From assembly GCF_003814875.1 (NCBI RefSeq), contig NZ_RKQF01000001.1:7440001-7504000 (forward strand): DNA of 64,000 nt. The letters are read 5' to 3'. Numbering within the stretch: the stretch's first letter is position 1; every line of letters begins with the position of its first letter. The notes under the pieces were generated by a model. That model was not told the DNA's origin. It worked only from the letters and a program-made list of their open reading frames with translations, and ran no database searches. The stretch is from Streptomyces sp. Ag109_O5-1. GTDB taxonomy: Bacteria > Actinomycetota > Actinomycetes > Streptomycetales > Streptomycetaceae. This document shows, piece by piece, positions 49,779-58,465 of the stretch. The position numbers were made by a program, and so were the translations under genes.

Positions 49779-50879
49779 GTGAACAGGACGAGGAGCGGGC
49801 CGGGCGCGGCCGGAGCGAATCTGCTCGCCGTGCGCAGTCACAACACCGCGCTGGTGCTGGATCTGCTGCGGACGGCGGGGGGCGAGGGCATCAGCCGGCT
49901 CGAACTGGCCGAGCGGACCGGCCTGACCCCGCAGGCGGTCAGCAAGATCACCGCCCGGCTGCGGGAGGAGGGCCTCGCGGCGGAGGCCGGGCGGCGCGCG
50001 TCCACGGGGGGCAAGCCGGCCACCGTACTGCGGCTGGTGCCGGAGGCCGGGCACGCGGTGGGCGTGCACCTCGACCGGGACGAACTGCGGGCGGTGCTCG
50101 TCGATCTCGACGGCAGGGTCGTGGCGGAGCGGCGCGCGGAGCTGGACCTGGGGGCGGGCGCGGCGGCCGTGGTGGGGGCGGTCGCGGAGCTGGTGGGGGA
50201 GTTGCGCGGGGAGACGGACGTCCTCGGCGTCGGTGTCGCGCTGCCCGGGCCGCTCGACCACATCCACGGTGTGCTGCACCGGGTCACCGGCTTCCCCGAG
50301 TGGGACGGCTTCCCGCTGCGGGACGCCCTCGCGGAGCGGCTCGGGGTGCCGGTCGTCGTCGACAAGGACACCAACGCGGCCGCCCTCGGCCTCGCCGTCG
50401 GCGGCGAGGCCGGGTCCTTCGCCTATCTGCACCTCGGTACGGGGCTCGGCGCCGGCCTGGTGATCGGCGACAGCGTGCACCGGGGGGCGCGGACCGGGGC
50501 AGGGGAGTTCGGGCACCAGGTCATCCAGCTGGACGGGCCCCCGTGCCACTGCGGCAACCGTGGCTGCGTCGAGGCGCTGTGCCTGGCGGCGGTGGGCCGG
50601 GGCGAGACGGCGGAGGCGGCGCGGGTGCTGGGCGCCGGGGCCGCGAACCTCGCCGGGCTGCTCGACATCGACCTCGTGCTGCTCGGCGGCCGTACGGTCG
50701 CCGCCGCCCCGGAGACCTTCGTACAGGGCGTCGCCGCCGTGCTCGACGGGCGCGCCCGCCGCGAGGGCGGCCTCGGTACGGCCGTCCCTGTCCGCCTCGC
50801 CCCCGGCGGCGACCGCGCCGTCGCGGAGGGCGCGGCCCAACTGCTCCTCGCCCCGCTGTTCGGACGGGCGGACGGCTGA
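49779..50879 (+). CDS. ROK-family transcriptional regulator
   Basis: A 366-residue protein with an N-terminal winged helix (RSHNTALVLDLLRTAGGEGISRLELAERTGLTPQAVSKITARLREEGL) and a C-terminal ROK sugar-kinase-like fold (VGVALPGPLDHIHGVLHRVTGFPEWDGFPLRDAL, VVVDKDTNAAALG, HLGTGLGAGLVIGDSVHRGARTGAGEFGHQVI, and the zinc motif CHCGNRGCVEA). It likely senses a sugar or derivative and controls the divergent Gfo/Idh/MocA-UPF0303 operon. GTG 49779 follows AGGGAG at nine bases; ATG 49770 is an alternative. Confidence 0.9.
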   Translation: MNRTRSGPGAAGANLLAVRSHNTALVLDLLRTAGGEGISRLELAERTGLTPQAVSKITARLREEGLAAEAGRRASTGGKPATVLRLVPEAGHAVGVHLDRDELRAVLVDLDGRVVAERRAELDLGAGAAAVVGAVAELVGELRGETDVLGVGVALPGPLDHIHGVLHRVTGFPEWDGFPLRDALAERLGVPVVVDKDTNAAALGLAVGGEAGSFAYLHLGTGLGAGLVIGDSVHRGARTGAGEFGHQVIQLDGPPCHCGNRGCVEALCLAAVGRGETAEAARVLGAGAANLAGLLDIDLVLLGGRTVAAAPETFVQGVAAVLDGRARREGGLGTAVPVRLAPGGDRAVAEGAAQLLLAPLFGRADG

Positions 50880-50941
50880 CGCCGGAGGGCGAAGGGCTTT
50901 CCGCGGGGAGGCTGAGGGGCGGCCGGGCGGGGGGTTGGGGT

Positions 50942-51088
50942 GGTCGTGCGGCGGGGTCGGGTGAGGGTGGTCGTGCGGTACCGGACGGCTGGTCGTGCGG
51001 CGGCGGTGGGCTGGTCGTCCGCAGGCTGAGGGCCGATCGCCCGACGGCGGTGGGGCGGTCGTGCGGTGCCAGGCGCCTGGTCGTGCGG
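50942..51088. repeat. Interspersed GGTCGTGCGG repeats in intergenic region
   Basis: GGTCGTGCGG occurs exactly five times (50942, 50969, 50991, 51057, 51079), with a degenerate copy at 51012. It is followed by a second family of GCCGAGCCGAGG-type units at 51115-51215. The 396-bp gap 50880-51275 contains no credible gene. Confidence 0.75.
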
Positions 51089-51275
51089 AGACAGGCAGCA
51101 GCGGGCATTCAGCCGAGGCGGCAGGGTGCCGGCCGAGCCGAGGGTGGTGGATGCCTGACCGAGCCGAGGCGGCAGGAGGCCGGCCGAGCCGAGCCCGCAG
51201 AGGGCTGATCGAGCGGAGTCGGGGCGTCCCGCGGAGTGGCGGCCGCCCGGCCCGGGCCGGGCGCGGCAGGATCAC

Positions 51276-52253
51276 ATGACCATGCGACTGAGCACGTCCC
51301 TGTCCCTCTGCGTGGCCGTGGCCGCAGCCGCCGTCCTCGCCCCCGTGCCGACGGCGACCGCCCTGTCCGCCGTCGAGGCGTCCTGCGCGGGCGCCGACGC
51401 GCAGGGCTTCCCGCTCACCACCCGCATCCACGACGGCACCTCGGTCTACGACCCCGGCGGCGGCTTCGGCACCTGGTACCTCGACCTCACCAACACCACG
51501 CGCCGCACCTGCACCGACATCCACCCGGTCGTCGTCCTCGTCGACGACAAACGCGTCCTCAAGGCCTCCCAGACCGAGCTGGAGTTCTACGACGGCCCCC
51601 ACACCCGCCCGGTCCGGCTGGAGCCGACCGACCAGTCCGAGCTGGTCGGCGTGTTCGACGGGAACGACTTCCCCGGGTTCAGTCTGGCGCCGGGGGCGAC
51701 CGTGTCGGTGAAGGTCAGACTCGCCGTCACCTCCGACGCCGTCACCCCGAACGCCGTCACCGTCAACGCGGCCGCCGTACAGCGGCACGGGTCGGACGGA
51801 GCCTGGGTGGGGGAGTCGAACGACTACCGGTTCGGCATCGGCGACGACCCGCCACCGGCCCCGAGCGCCACCCCCGCACCCTCCGCCACTCCCGCGGCCT
51901 CTGGCACCCCGTCCGCTCCCGCCACGGCCACCGACGCCGACGCCGACACCACGACGGCCACCGCCGCCGTCCCCGCCACCGACTCGGCCGACTCGGACGC
52001 AACCCCGGGGAGCAGTCCGGGAAGCGGTTCCGGGAGGAGCTCCGGAACCGGCCCGGTGACCGGTCCGGGCGACGCCCCCAACGCCTCCCCCGGCAGCGCC
52101 CTGCCCTTCGCCGAGGAGGCCGAGGAGGCCGGGGAACGCGCCCGCGAACTGGCCCGCACCGGCGTCGGCCTGGCCCACGGGCTGTTCACGGCCGCGCTCG
52201 CGCTCGTCACCGTAGGAGCGGGCGCGTTCCTGGTGGCGCGCAGACGGCGCTGA
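51276..52253 (+). CDS. LAXTG-anchored cell-surface protein
   Basis: A 325-residue exported protein. A signal peptide (STSLSLCVAVAAAAVLAPVPTATA) is followed by a beta-type domain with two cysteines (ASCAGADAQGFPL, RRTCTDIHP). A long Ala/Thr/Pro/Ser/Gly wall-spanning stalk follows, then the sorting signal LARTG near residue 294, a hydrophobic helix and the RRRR tail. LAXTG is the class E sortase signal, so it should be linked to peptidoglycan. The WYLDLTNTTRRTC region resembles bacterial surface beta-sandwich domains. No enzymatic motif. Starts at 51276 or 51282 are both possible. Confidence 0.85.
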   Translation: MTMRLSTSLSLCVAVAAAAVLAPVPTATALSAVEASCAGADAQGFPLTTRIHDGTSVYDPGGGFGTWYLDLTNTTRRTCTDIHPVVVLVDDKRVLKASQTELEFYDGPHTRPVRLEPTDQSELVGVFDGNDFPGFSLAPGATVSVKVRLAVTSDAVTPNAVTVNAAAVQRHGSDGAWVGESNDYRFGIGDDPPPAPSATPAPSATPAASGTPSAPATATDADADTTTATAAVPATDSADSDATPGSSPGSGSGRSSGTGPVTGPGDAPNASPGSALPFAEEAEEAGERARELARTGVGLAHGLFTAALALVTVGAGAFLVARRRR

Positions 52254-52402
52254 GCCGTACCTCAACTGCCTGGTGAGACGGGCATTCCCGGGCGATCCTG
52301 CGTGTGTCTAGGCTGGGGGGCCGTCGGTACGCCGTGGTTCCGGCGCCCCCCGCTCACGCACGACCGCACGTACGCCATCCGCACGCCAGGAGACGCACCA
52401 AC

Positions 52403-53182
52403 ATGGCAGACCGCAAGCCCATCGAGTCGTGGCTCACCGACATGGACGGCGTCCTCATCCACGAGGGCGTGCCGATCCCCGGAGCGGACGCCTTCCTGAA
52501 GAAGCTGCGGGAGTCCGGGCGGCCGTTCCTGGTGCTCACCAACAACTCCATCTACACCGCCCGTGACCTGCACGCACGGCTGCGGCGGATGGGTCTCGAC
52601 GTGCCGGTGGACAACATCTGGACGTCCGCGCTGGCCACCGCCCAGTTCCTGGACGACCAGCGGCCCGGAGGCAGCGCCTATGTCATCGGCGAGGCCGGCC
52701 TGACCACCGCGCTGCACGACATCGGGTACATCCTCACCGACCACGAGCCCGACTTCGTGATCCTCGGCGAGACCCGGACCTATTCGTTCGAGGCGCTGAC
52801 CAAGGCTGTGCGTCTGATCAACGACGGTGCCCGGTTCATCGCCACCAACCCCGACAACGTCGGCCCGTCCACCGAGGGCGACCTCCCCGCCACCGGCTCG
52901 GTCGCCGCGCTGATCACCGCCGCGACCGGCAAGAAGCCGTACTTCGTCGGCAAGCCGAACCCGCTGATGATGCGGGCGGGCCTCAACGCGATCGGCGCCC
53001 ACTCGGAGACCTCCGCGATGATCGGCGACCGGATGGACACCGACGTCCTCGCGGGCCTGGAGGCCGGGATGCGCACCTTCCTGGTGCTGTCCGGCGTCAC
53101 CCAGCCCGACCAGGTCGACCGTTACCCCTTCCGCCCCTCCCAGGTCGTCGACTCGATCGCGGACCTCGTCGACCTCATCTGA
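52403..53182 (+). CDS. HAD-IIA family phosphatase (NagD-like)
   Basis: A 259-residue soluble HAD hydrolase. WLTDMDGVLIHEGVPIPGADAF holds the nucleophile motif I DxDGV, VLTNNS is motif II, and GKPNPLMM plus MIGDRMDTDVLAGLEAGM are motifs III and IV. The cap type and length fit the NagD/4-nitrophenylphosphatase IIA subfamily, which acts on small phosphates. The ATG at 52403 (MADRKPIESW) is chosen because the upstream frame lacks a ribosome binding site. It is not evidently linked to the surface-protein genes on either side. Confidence 0.9.
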   Translation: MADRKPIESWLTDMDGVLIHEGVPIPGADAFLKKLRESGRPFLVLTNNSIYTARDLHARLRRMGLDVPVDNIWTSALATAQFLDDQRPGGSAYVIGEAGLTTALHDIGYILTDHEPDFVILGETRTYSFEALTKAVRLINDGARFIATNPDNVGPSTEGDLPATGSVAALITAATGKKPYFVGKPNPLMMRAGLNAIGAHSETSAMIGDRMDTDVLAGLEAGMRTFLVLSGVTQPDQVDRYPFRPSQVVDSIADLVDLI

Positions 53183-53276
53183 ATCCGCTCCGGCCGGCCG
53201 GGTACGAAACCTGACCTCACCCGTACGGAGCAATACGGCGCCTCCCGAGGATGCGGGGGCGCCCGGTGCGGGGGAG

Positions 53277-53294
53277 CCTCCAGATATCTGGAGG
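53277..53294. promoter_or_regulatory. Perfect 18-bp palindrome containing the ribosome binding site
   Basis: CCTCCAGATATCTGGAGG is a perfect palindrome whose right arm contains GGAGG, six bases before the ATG at 53301. As RNA it would fold back and hide the ribosome binding site; as DNA it could be an operator. Confidence 0.6.
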
Positions 53295-53300
53295 TTCACG

Positions 53301-53849
53301 ATGGGCTCAATTCGCCTCACTCTCTGTACAGGACTCCTGGGCTGCGCCGCCGCCCTCGCCCCGGCGGCCGCCCAGGCGGCGGACGGCCGGGGGGTCACCG
53401 TGACCCCGGCCTCCCCGGCCCCCGGCTCCGAGGTGACGCTGCGGGTGGGCGGCTGTTCCGGTACGACCGGCAGCGCCTCCTCCGCGGCCTTCGCCGAGGA
53501 CGCCCGCCTCAGCGGCCACGACGGCACGCTGGCCGGTGCGACCCAGGTCCGCTCCACGGTCGGCGCCGGCTCCTACGACGTGAAGGTCAGCTGCGCCGGC
53601 TCCGTGGTCACCGGCACCATCACCGTCGTGGCACAGCAGGGCGGGCAGCAGGACGCGCCCGACGCCCTGCTGTCCTCGCCGGTCGCGCCCGTGCACGCGG
53701 GCGGCGGGGGCACCGCCCCGCTCGCCTCGGCGGACTCCCGGGCGTCCGGCCCCGACACCGCGCAGGCGGTGACCGGACTCCTCCTCGCCGGGTTCGCCGC
53801 GGCCGCCGTCGGGCTGTTGGGCGCCCGCCGGAGCCGCGGCCCGCGCTGA
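53301..53849 (+). CDS. Exported surface protein preceding class F sortase
   Basis: A 182-residue protein with a signal peptide (LTLCTGLLGCAAALAPAAAQA), an Ig-like beta domain (GVTVTPASPAPGSEVTLRVGGCSGTTGS...SYDVKVSCAGSVVTGTITVV) with two Cys likely in a disulfide, a Gly/Ala-rich stalk and a C-terminal helix with RRSRGPR tail. This is the architecture of a wall-anchored protein, but no LPXTG or LAXTG precedes the helix; the nearest residues are GPDTAQAVTG. It is 14 bp from the class F sortase and co-transcribed, so it may be an atypical substrate or an accessory. Confidence 0.75.
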   Translation: MGSIRLTLCTGLLGCAAALAPAAAQAADGRGVTVTPASPAPGSEVTLRVGGCSGTTGSASSAAFAEDARLSGHDGTLAGATQVRSTVGAGSYDVKVSCAGSVVTGTITVVAQQGGQQDAPDALLSSPVAPVHAGGGGTAPLASADSRASGPDTAQAVTGLLLAGFAAAAVGLLGARRSRGPR

Positions 53850-53863
53850 GGAGCGGCACCACC

Positions 53864-54532
53864 ATGTCCGACGACACCGAACCCGCCGCCGGCACCGGGC
53901 GGCTGCTGACCGGCGTGGCCTGGGCGATCCTGCTGCTCGGGCTGTGGCTGTGGGGCCGCGGGGTGACCGAGGTACCCGACGGCATGTCCGGGCCCACCAC
54001 GGGCGACGTGGCCGCCGTCGGCCGCCCCGCCGGCACCGAACTCCCGCCCGCAGCCAAGCCGTTGAACTCGGCCCTGCCCGAGCGCATCGACATCCCGGAC
54101 CTGAGCGTGCAGGCCCCCGTGGTCGCCCGCGGTCTCGACCGGGAGGGCGGGATCGACCCGCCGCCCTTCGACCAGCCCGGCGTGGTCGGCTGGTACGGCT
54201 CCGGAACCGAACCGGGGGCCGCCGGCACCGCGCTCCTCGTCGGGCACGTCGACACCGAGACCCGGCCCGCCGTCTTCTACAAGCTCAGCGCCCTGCACCC
54301 GGGGGAGACGATCCGCGTGGTCCGCGCCGACGGCACGGTCGCCGAGTTCACCGTCGACGACGTACAGGTCCTGCCCCGCGACCACTTCGACGCCCAACAG
54401 GCCTACGGCACCCGGGAGTCGGGCCGTGCCGAACTCCGCCTGATCACCTGCGGCGGCACCTTCGACCGGACGGCCCACAGCTACACGGCAAACGTGGTCG
54501 TCTCGGCGTACCTCACGGGCAGCGGGCTGTAG
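53864..54532 (+). CDS. Class F sortase
   Basis: A 222-residue protein with one N-terminal helix (LLTGVAWAILLLGLWLWG, residues 14-31) and a sortase barrel: His128 in LLVGHVDTETRPAVFYKL, Cys196 in LITCGGTFD and Arg202. The ITCGGTFD form is characteristic of the actinobacterial class F (also annotated peptidase C60). Its natural substrates are not well defined. It directly follows the atypical surface protein and precedes a LAXTG protein, so the three form a surface-display group. Confidence 0.88.
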   Translation: MSDDTEPAAGTGRLLTGVAWAILLLGLWLWGRGVTEVPDGMSGPTTGDVAAVGRPAGTELPPAAKPLNSALPERIDIPDLSVQAPVVARGLDREGGIDPPPFDQPGVVGWYGSGTEPGAAGTALLVGHVDTETRPAVFYKLSALHPGETIRVVRADGTVAEFTVDDVQVLPRDHFDAQQAYGTRESGRAELRLITCGGTFDRTAHSYTANVVVSAYLTGSGL

Positions 54533-54631
54533 GGATCGCGGCGGCCGCTCGAACTCCAGGACAACCCTTGGTGGCTGTGAGGTGTCTGAGTGGCTGGCGG
54601 AGCGAAGTGCGCTCCGTGGGGAGGGGCAAGA

Positions 54632-56191
54632 ATGATCAACCGCCGACGCAAGGCGGGGGCGGTGCTGGCCGCCTTCGCCGCCGCCGTCGCCGTATGGCTG
54701 CCCGCCACGTCCGCACAGGCCGCGGGCGGTCCGGTCGTACACATCACGGTGCTCAGAGACCACATCGGGCTGCCCGTGCCGCCGGCCGACGATCCGCCGC
54801 AGATCGGCTGGTACCTGGACAACGACGGCCCCGGAACCGCGAAGGACGTCGCCATCAGCGCGGACCTGAGCGACGTCAAGGACTGGGTCACGGTGAACGG
54901 GAAGTCGGTCGACTCCTTCGCCTGGCCCGCGATCGGGAGCGTCCGCGAGGGCAGCAGCGCCGGCTACATCGCGGACGTGAACGCGAAGCCCGGCACCCCG
55001 CTCGGCACCACCGGCAAGGTGACGCTCAGCGGCACCTCGTCGAACGGGACCGTGGTCTCCAGGACCATCGAACTGACCGCGGGCACGACCGAGTTGAAGG
55101 TCAACAAGCTCGCCGACCGCAAGGGCGACAAGCCCGGCTCCACGATCGAGTCCCCGATCACGATCAGCAACACGGGCACACTGCCCGCCAAGGGAGTCCA
55201 GCTGCGGATGGCCAGCACGATCGGGCTGTCCTACGCGGACCACTTCTCCAACTGCGCCTACACCACGGTCCAGGCCGAGGCCGCGACCCAGCAGGCGCTG
55301 TGCACGTTCGACACGGTCGTCGAGCCCGGCAAGAGCTACCGGCTGGACCAGCCGCTGAAGCTGGACGTGACGCACCAGGCCCTGTTCGAGTACTTCACCG
55401 ACGAGGCCCTGCCCCTGTCGGGCGGCGCCCCGACGCCGGGCGACGGTCCGAAACTCTCCCTCGTCGCCGCCGGGGACGCAGGCACCGACGGTACCTCGGA
55501 AGGCCAGCAGAACATCGACGTCGACAGCACCGCCGACATGGTCGCGGGCGGCGACACCGCCAAGGGCGCGCCGGGTGACCTGGTGCATGTGGACGTCTCC
55601 CTGAGCGACCACGGCCCGGGCTGGGTCTACTACAACAAGAGCGACGACCAGCCCGCGCTGCTGCTGACGGTCCCCACCGGCACCAAGGCGGTGGAGATCC
55701 CGAAGCACTGCAGTGTGTGGAACGAGGACGCGCAGTCCGGAACCGGTGAACAGACGCCGGGCGCCCCGCAATACATCTGCAGCCCCAGCCCCAACACCTT
55801 CGCCGTCGGGGACACCCGCACTTTCCGGTTCGGCCTGAAGATCCGCGAGGGCGCCAAGACCACCACCGGTGAGGCCCGGGCGACCACGGCGTACGGCAAC
55901 ACCATGACGTTCGACGACAACCACGCCAACGACACCGCGGCCGTCACGGTCGAGGTCGAGGGCAGTGACAGCGGCTCCGCCACCGCTACGGCCACCCCGT
56001 CTGCGTCCGCCACCGCCAAGGCCGACGGCAACGGCGTCGGGACCCAGACGGTCGCCACCGCCGACGACTCCACGGGCTCCCTCGCCCGCACGGGAAGCAG
56101 CGGCATGCTGCCCGTCGCCGCCACGGCGGGCGCGGGCGCGCTGCTGCTCGGCGCCGCCCTGGTGTTCGTGGTCAGGCGACGCAAGGCCTGA
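54632..56191 (+). CDS. LAXTG-anchored cell-surface protein
   Basis: A 519-residue exported protein. A signal peptide (AGAVLAAFAAAVAVWLPATSAQA) is followed by two or three DUF11/CARDB-like beta-sandwich domains (DNDGPGTAKDVAISADLSDV, SNTGTLPAKGVQLRMAS, DHGPGWVYYNK). A Ser/Ala/Thr stalk leads to the sorting signal LARTG near residue 488, a membrane helix and VRRRKA tail. It is a likely class E sortase substrate. GGGGAGGGG precedes the ATG at 54632; it starts 99 bp after the class F sortase. No ligand-binding motif is seen. Confidence 0.85.
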   Translation: MINRRRKAGAVLAAFAAAVAVWLPATSAQAAGGPVVHITVLRDHIGLPVPPADDPPQIGWYLDNDGPGTAKDVAISADLSDVKDWVTVNGKSVDSFAWPAIGSVREGSSAGYIADVNAKPGTPLGTTGKVTLSGTSSNGTVVSRTIELTAGTTELKVNKLADRKGDKPGSTIESPITISNTGTLPAKGVQLRMASTIGLSYADHFSNCAYTTVQAEAATQQALCTFDTVVEPGKSYRLDQPLKLDVTHQALFEYFTDEALPLSGGAPTPGDGPKLSLVAAGDAGTDGTSEGQQNIDVDSTADMVAGGDTAKGAPGDLVHVDVSLSDHGPGWVYYNKSDDQPALLLTVPTGTKAVEIPKHCSVWNEDAQSGTGEQTPGAPQYICSPSPNTFAVGDTRTFRFGLKIREGAKTTTGEARATTAYGNTMTFDDNHANDTAAVTVEVEGSDSGSATATATPSASATAKADGNGVGTQTVATADDSTGSLARTGSSGMLPVAATAGAGALLLGAALVFVVRRRKA

Positions 56192-56221
56192 CCGGAGGTT
56201 CGGCCGGGGCTCGCCGGCCCG

Positions 56222-56263
56222 GCCCGGTCGGCGGTCCGCTCCCCCTGAGGCCGCCGACCGGGC
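56222..56263. terminator. Hairpin after LAXTG protein gene
   Basis: Thirteen-bp perfect arms (GCCCGGTCGGCGG at 56222-56234 and its complement at 56251-56263) surround a 16-base loop, 31 bp after the stop codon. Confidence 0.8.
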
Positions 56264-56531
56264 TGGTCCTCAACCGTGCGCGCTCGGGCTGCGGGAGTAA
56301 CCCGGCGACCGGCGCGGGAGGCTGGGAAGGCGGGCCTGAGGGGGAGGGCCGCCTGCAAGCGACTGTAGAGGGGAACGGGCGCCCGGGCCTAGGTTCCCGA
56401 CCGCCAGGCATCCGCCGCGCCCGTCAACTCCGGCTGTAACAGGTCACCGACAAGGCTTGCGTGACCTCGTGGCGAGTGCGGTGGGTATGTCACGATTGGG
56501 GCCTGACCTAGTACACCCAGGGGGGAATTGG

Positions 56532-57560
56532 ATGTACGACAGCAGGGGGGTCCGGTCGGCGGCCTGCGCGTGGGCGCTGGGAGCGGCCTTACTGGTCGCG
56601 GGGTGTTCCTCCGGGGGCGGCGGGGACGGGGACAAGGCGCCCGGGAGCCCGGATGCGGCGTTCACCCAACAGCCCAAGGAGGCTGACCCGTTCTGGGTGA
56701 ACCCCGACTCCAACGCGGCCCGCCAGGTCAAGACCTACGCGAAGGCCGGCAAGGACGCCGAGGCCGAGCGGATCCGCAGGATAGCGGCACAGCCCACCGG
56801 CGAGTGGATCGGCCCGGAGAACCCGGAGCAGGAGGCGCGCGGCTTCACCGAGGCCGCGCAGAAGTCCGACCGCACCGCTCTGCTGGTCCTCTACGACATC
56901 CCGCACCGCGACTGCGGCCAGTACAGCCAGGGCGGCGCGGCCGACGGCAACGCGTACCGGGCGTGGATCGACGGGGTCGCCCGGGGTATCCAGGACCGTC
57001 CCGCGACCGTCGTCCTCGAACCGGACGCCGTACTCCACCTCGTCGACGGCTGCACGCAGGCCCGGTTCGCCGAGGAGCGCTACGACCTGTTGCGCGGCGC
57101 GATCGCCAAGCTCAAGTCGCTGAAGAACACCAAGGTCTACCTGGACGCGGGCAACGCCGGCTGGGGTCACCCCGACCAGATCTACCAGCCGCTGCAACAG
57201 GCGGGCGTCGCACAGGCCGACGGCTTCGCGGTGAACGTCTCCAACTTCTACTCCACCCAGGACTCCATCGCCTACGGCAAGCAGTTGTCGCAGAAGGTGG
57301 GCGGCAAGCACTTCGTGATCGACACGAGCCGGAACGGCAACGGCCCGTACAGCGGCGGCGATCCGGAAGAGCGGTGGTGCAATCCGCCGGGGCGGGCCCT
57401 GGGGGAGACGCCGACCACGAAGACGGCGGATCCGCTGGTGGACGCCTACCTGTGGGTCAAGCGCCCGGGGGAGTCGGACGGGACGTGCAAGGGCGGGCCG
57501 CAGGCGGGGGACTGGTGGCCGGCCTACGCCCTGAAACTGGCCGGGGCGTCAACCTCCTGA
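56532..57560 (+). CDS. cslZ: GH6 cellulase-like lipoprotein of the csl locus
   Basis: A 342-residue secreted glycosidase. The leader ends in LLVAGC, a lipobox, so it should be a lipoprotein. The GH6 fold is indicated by LVLYDIPHRDCGQYSQGGAADGNAYRAWIDGVARGI, VVLEPDAVLHLVDGC, VYLDAGNAGWGHPD, and FVIDTSRNGNGPYSGGDPEERWCNPPGRALGE, which contains catalytic-site Asp residues and disulfide Cys. In S. coelicolor an endoglucanase (cslZ) lies beside cslA and glxA and trims the beta-glucan they make. Here it is separated from glxA by an EamA/MarR pair. ATG 56532 follows AGGGGGGAATTGG. Confidence 0.8.
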   Translation: MYDSRGVRSAACAWALGAALLVAGCSSGGGGDGDKAPGSPDAAFTQQPKEADPFWVNPDSNAARQVKTYAKAGKDAEAERIRRIAAQPTGEWIGPENPEQEARGFTEAAQKSDRTALLVLYDIPHRDCGQYSQGGAADGNAYRAWIDGVARGIQDRPATVVLEPDAVLHLVDGCTQARFAEERYDLLRGAIAKLKSLKNTKVYLDAGNAGWGHPDQIYQPLQQAGVAQADGFAVNVSNFYSTQDSIAYGKQLSQKVGGKHFVIDTSRNGNGPYSGGDPEERWCNPPGRALGETPTTKTADPLVDAYLWVKRPGESDGTCKGGPQAGDWWPAYALKLAGASTS

Positions 57561-58434
57561 GGACTTCCGGCCGTTGACCGCGCCGGCCCGCGCGGGCCGG
57601 CCGGCCCAGGGTGACGCCCGCCAGGACGAGCAGCAGCCCGAGCAGCTGCCGGCCCGTCAGCACCTCGCCGGCGACCACCGTGCCGAGCAGCACGCCGGTC
57701 AGGGGGTTGAGGAGTCCGATCAGTCCGACCGTCCCCGCGGGCAGGTGCCGCAGCCCGGTGAACCAGGCGACGAAGGCCAGCGCGGTGGCGACCAGGGCCA
57801 CGTAGGCGAACGCGAGGAGCGCGGTCGGGGAGAGCGCGGGGGGCGGCCCTTCCACCGCCGCGGCGACGGGGAGCAGGAAGAGACCTCCGGCGGTGAGCTG
57901 CCAGGCGGTCGAGGCGAGTACGTCGGTACCGGCGTTCCACCGTTTGGCCAGGATGTGGCCGAAGGACGACACGAGCATGGCGGCGGCCGAGGCGAGGACT
58001 CCCGGCACGCTGATGTCCTCGGCCCCCGTGAGCAGCATGAGGCAGACCCCGCCGAGCCCGATCGCGGCGCCGGCCAGGTGGGCGGTCCGGGGCCGTTCGG
58101 ACACCAGGGGCCAGGCCATGAGCGTCATCGTCAGCGGGGACACCGCCATCACGGTCGAGGCGACGCTCGTCGGAAGCAGCTGGGAGGCGGTGTAGACGAG
58201 GACGAAGAACACGCTCATGTTGAGCAGTCCGAGGACCGCGGACCGCCACCACCACGCACCGCGCGGCCGCTGTCTGCACAGGGCCAGCAGGACGAGGCCG
58301 GCGGGCAGCGCCCGCAGGGCGGCCCCGTACAGCGGGGTGTCGGCCGGCAGGAACTCGTGTGTGACGTAGTAGTTGGCTCCCCAGGCCACCGGCGCGACGG
58401 CGGTCAGTGCCACCCAGCGTGCGTTAGCTTCCAT
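57457..58434 (-). CDS. EamA/RhaT-family transporter
   Basis: A 325-residue membrane protein with ten hydrophobic helices in two EamA repeats (WVALTAVAPVAWGANYYVTHEFLP, SFGHILAKRWN, AYVALVATALAFVAWFTGLRHLPAGTVGLIGLLNPLTGVLLGTVVAGE). These drug/metabolite exporters move small molecules outward. The last ~25 residues are Pro/Arg-rich and lie in the 3' end of the convergent GH6 gene (104-bp overlap), so the C terminus may be an artefact of displaced stop. The ATG at 58434 sits inside a palindrome that is probably the MarR operator. Confidence 0.88.
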   Translation of the reverse strand: MEANARWVALTAVAPVAWGANYYVTHEFLPADTPLYGAALRALPAGLVLLALCRQRPRGAWWWRSAVLGLLNMSVFFVLVYTASQLLPTSVASTVMAVSPLTMTLMAWPLVSERPRTAHLAGAAIGLGGVCLMLLTGAEDISVPGVLASAAAMLVSSFGHILAKRWNAGTDVLASTAWQLTAGGLFLLPVAAAVEGPPPALSPTALLAFAYVALVATALAFVAWFTGLRHLPAGTVGLIGLLNPLTGVLLGTVVAGEVLTGRQLLGLLLVLAGVTLGRPARAGRRGQRPEVLRRLTPRPVSGRRPATSPPPAARPCTSRPTPPGA

Positions 58435-58464
58435 GGAAGGCAATATAACTTCCCGGGAAGCTAT
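58428..58464. promoter_or_regulatory. Tandem CTTCC/GGAAG palindromes between EamA and MarR genes
   Basis: CTTCCATGGAAG (58428-58439, containing the EamA start codon) and AACTTCCCGGGAAGCT within 58445-58464 are palindromes with centres 21 bp apart, two helical turns. The second also overlaps the MarR ribosome binding site. A MarR dimer pair binding here would block both genes. Confidence 0.7.
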
Positions 58465-58465
58465 T

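Noticed and set aside
50942..51088. CRISPR array
   Set aside because: The repeats are only 10 bp, spacers are irregular in length and no cas gene is present.
48639..52265. A 1208-codon open frame on the minus strand
   Set aside because: Only its last 360 codons are a gene (Gfo/Idh/MocA). The rest is opposite-strand shadow of the ROK regulator and a surface protein, with low-complexity translation, which is common in high-GC DNA.
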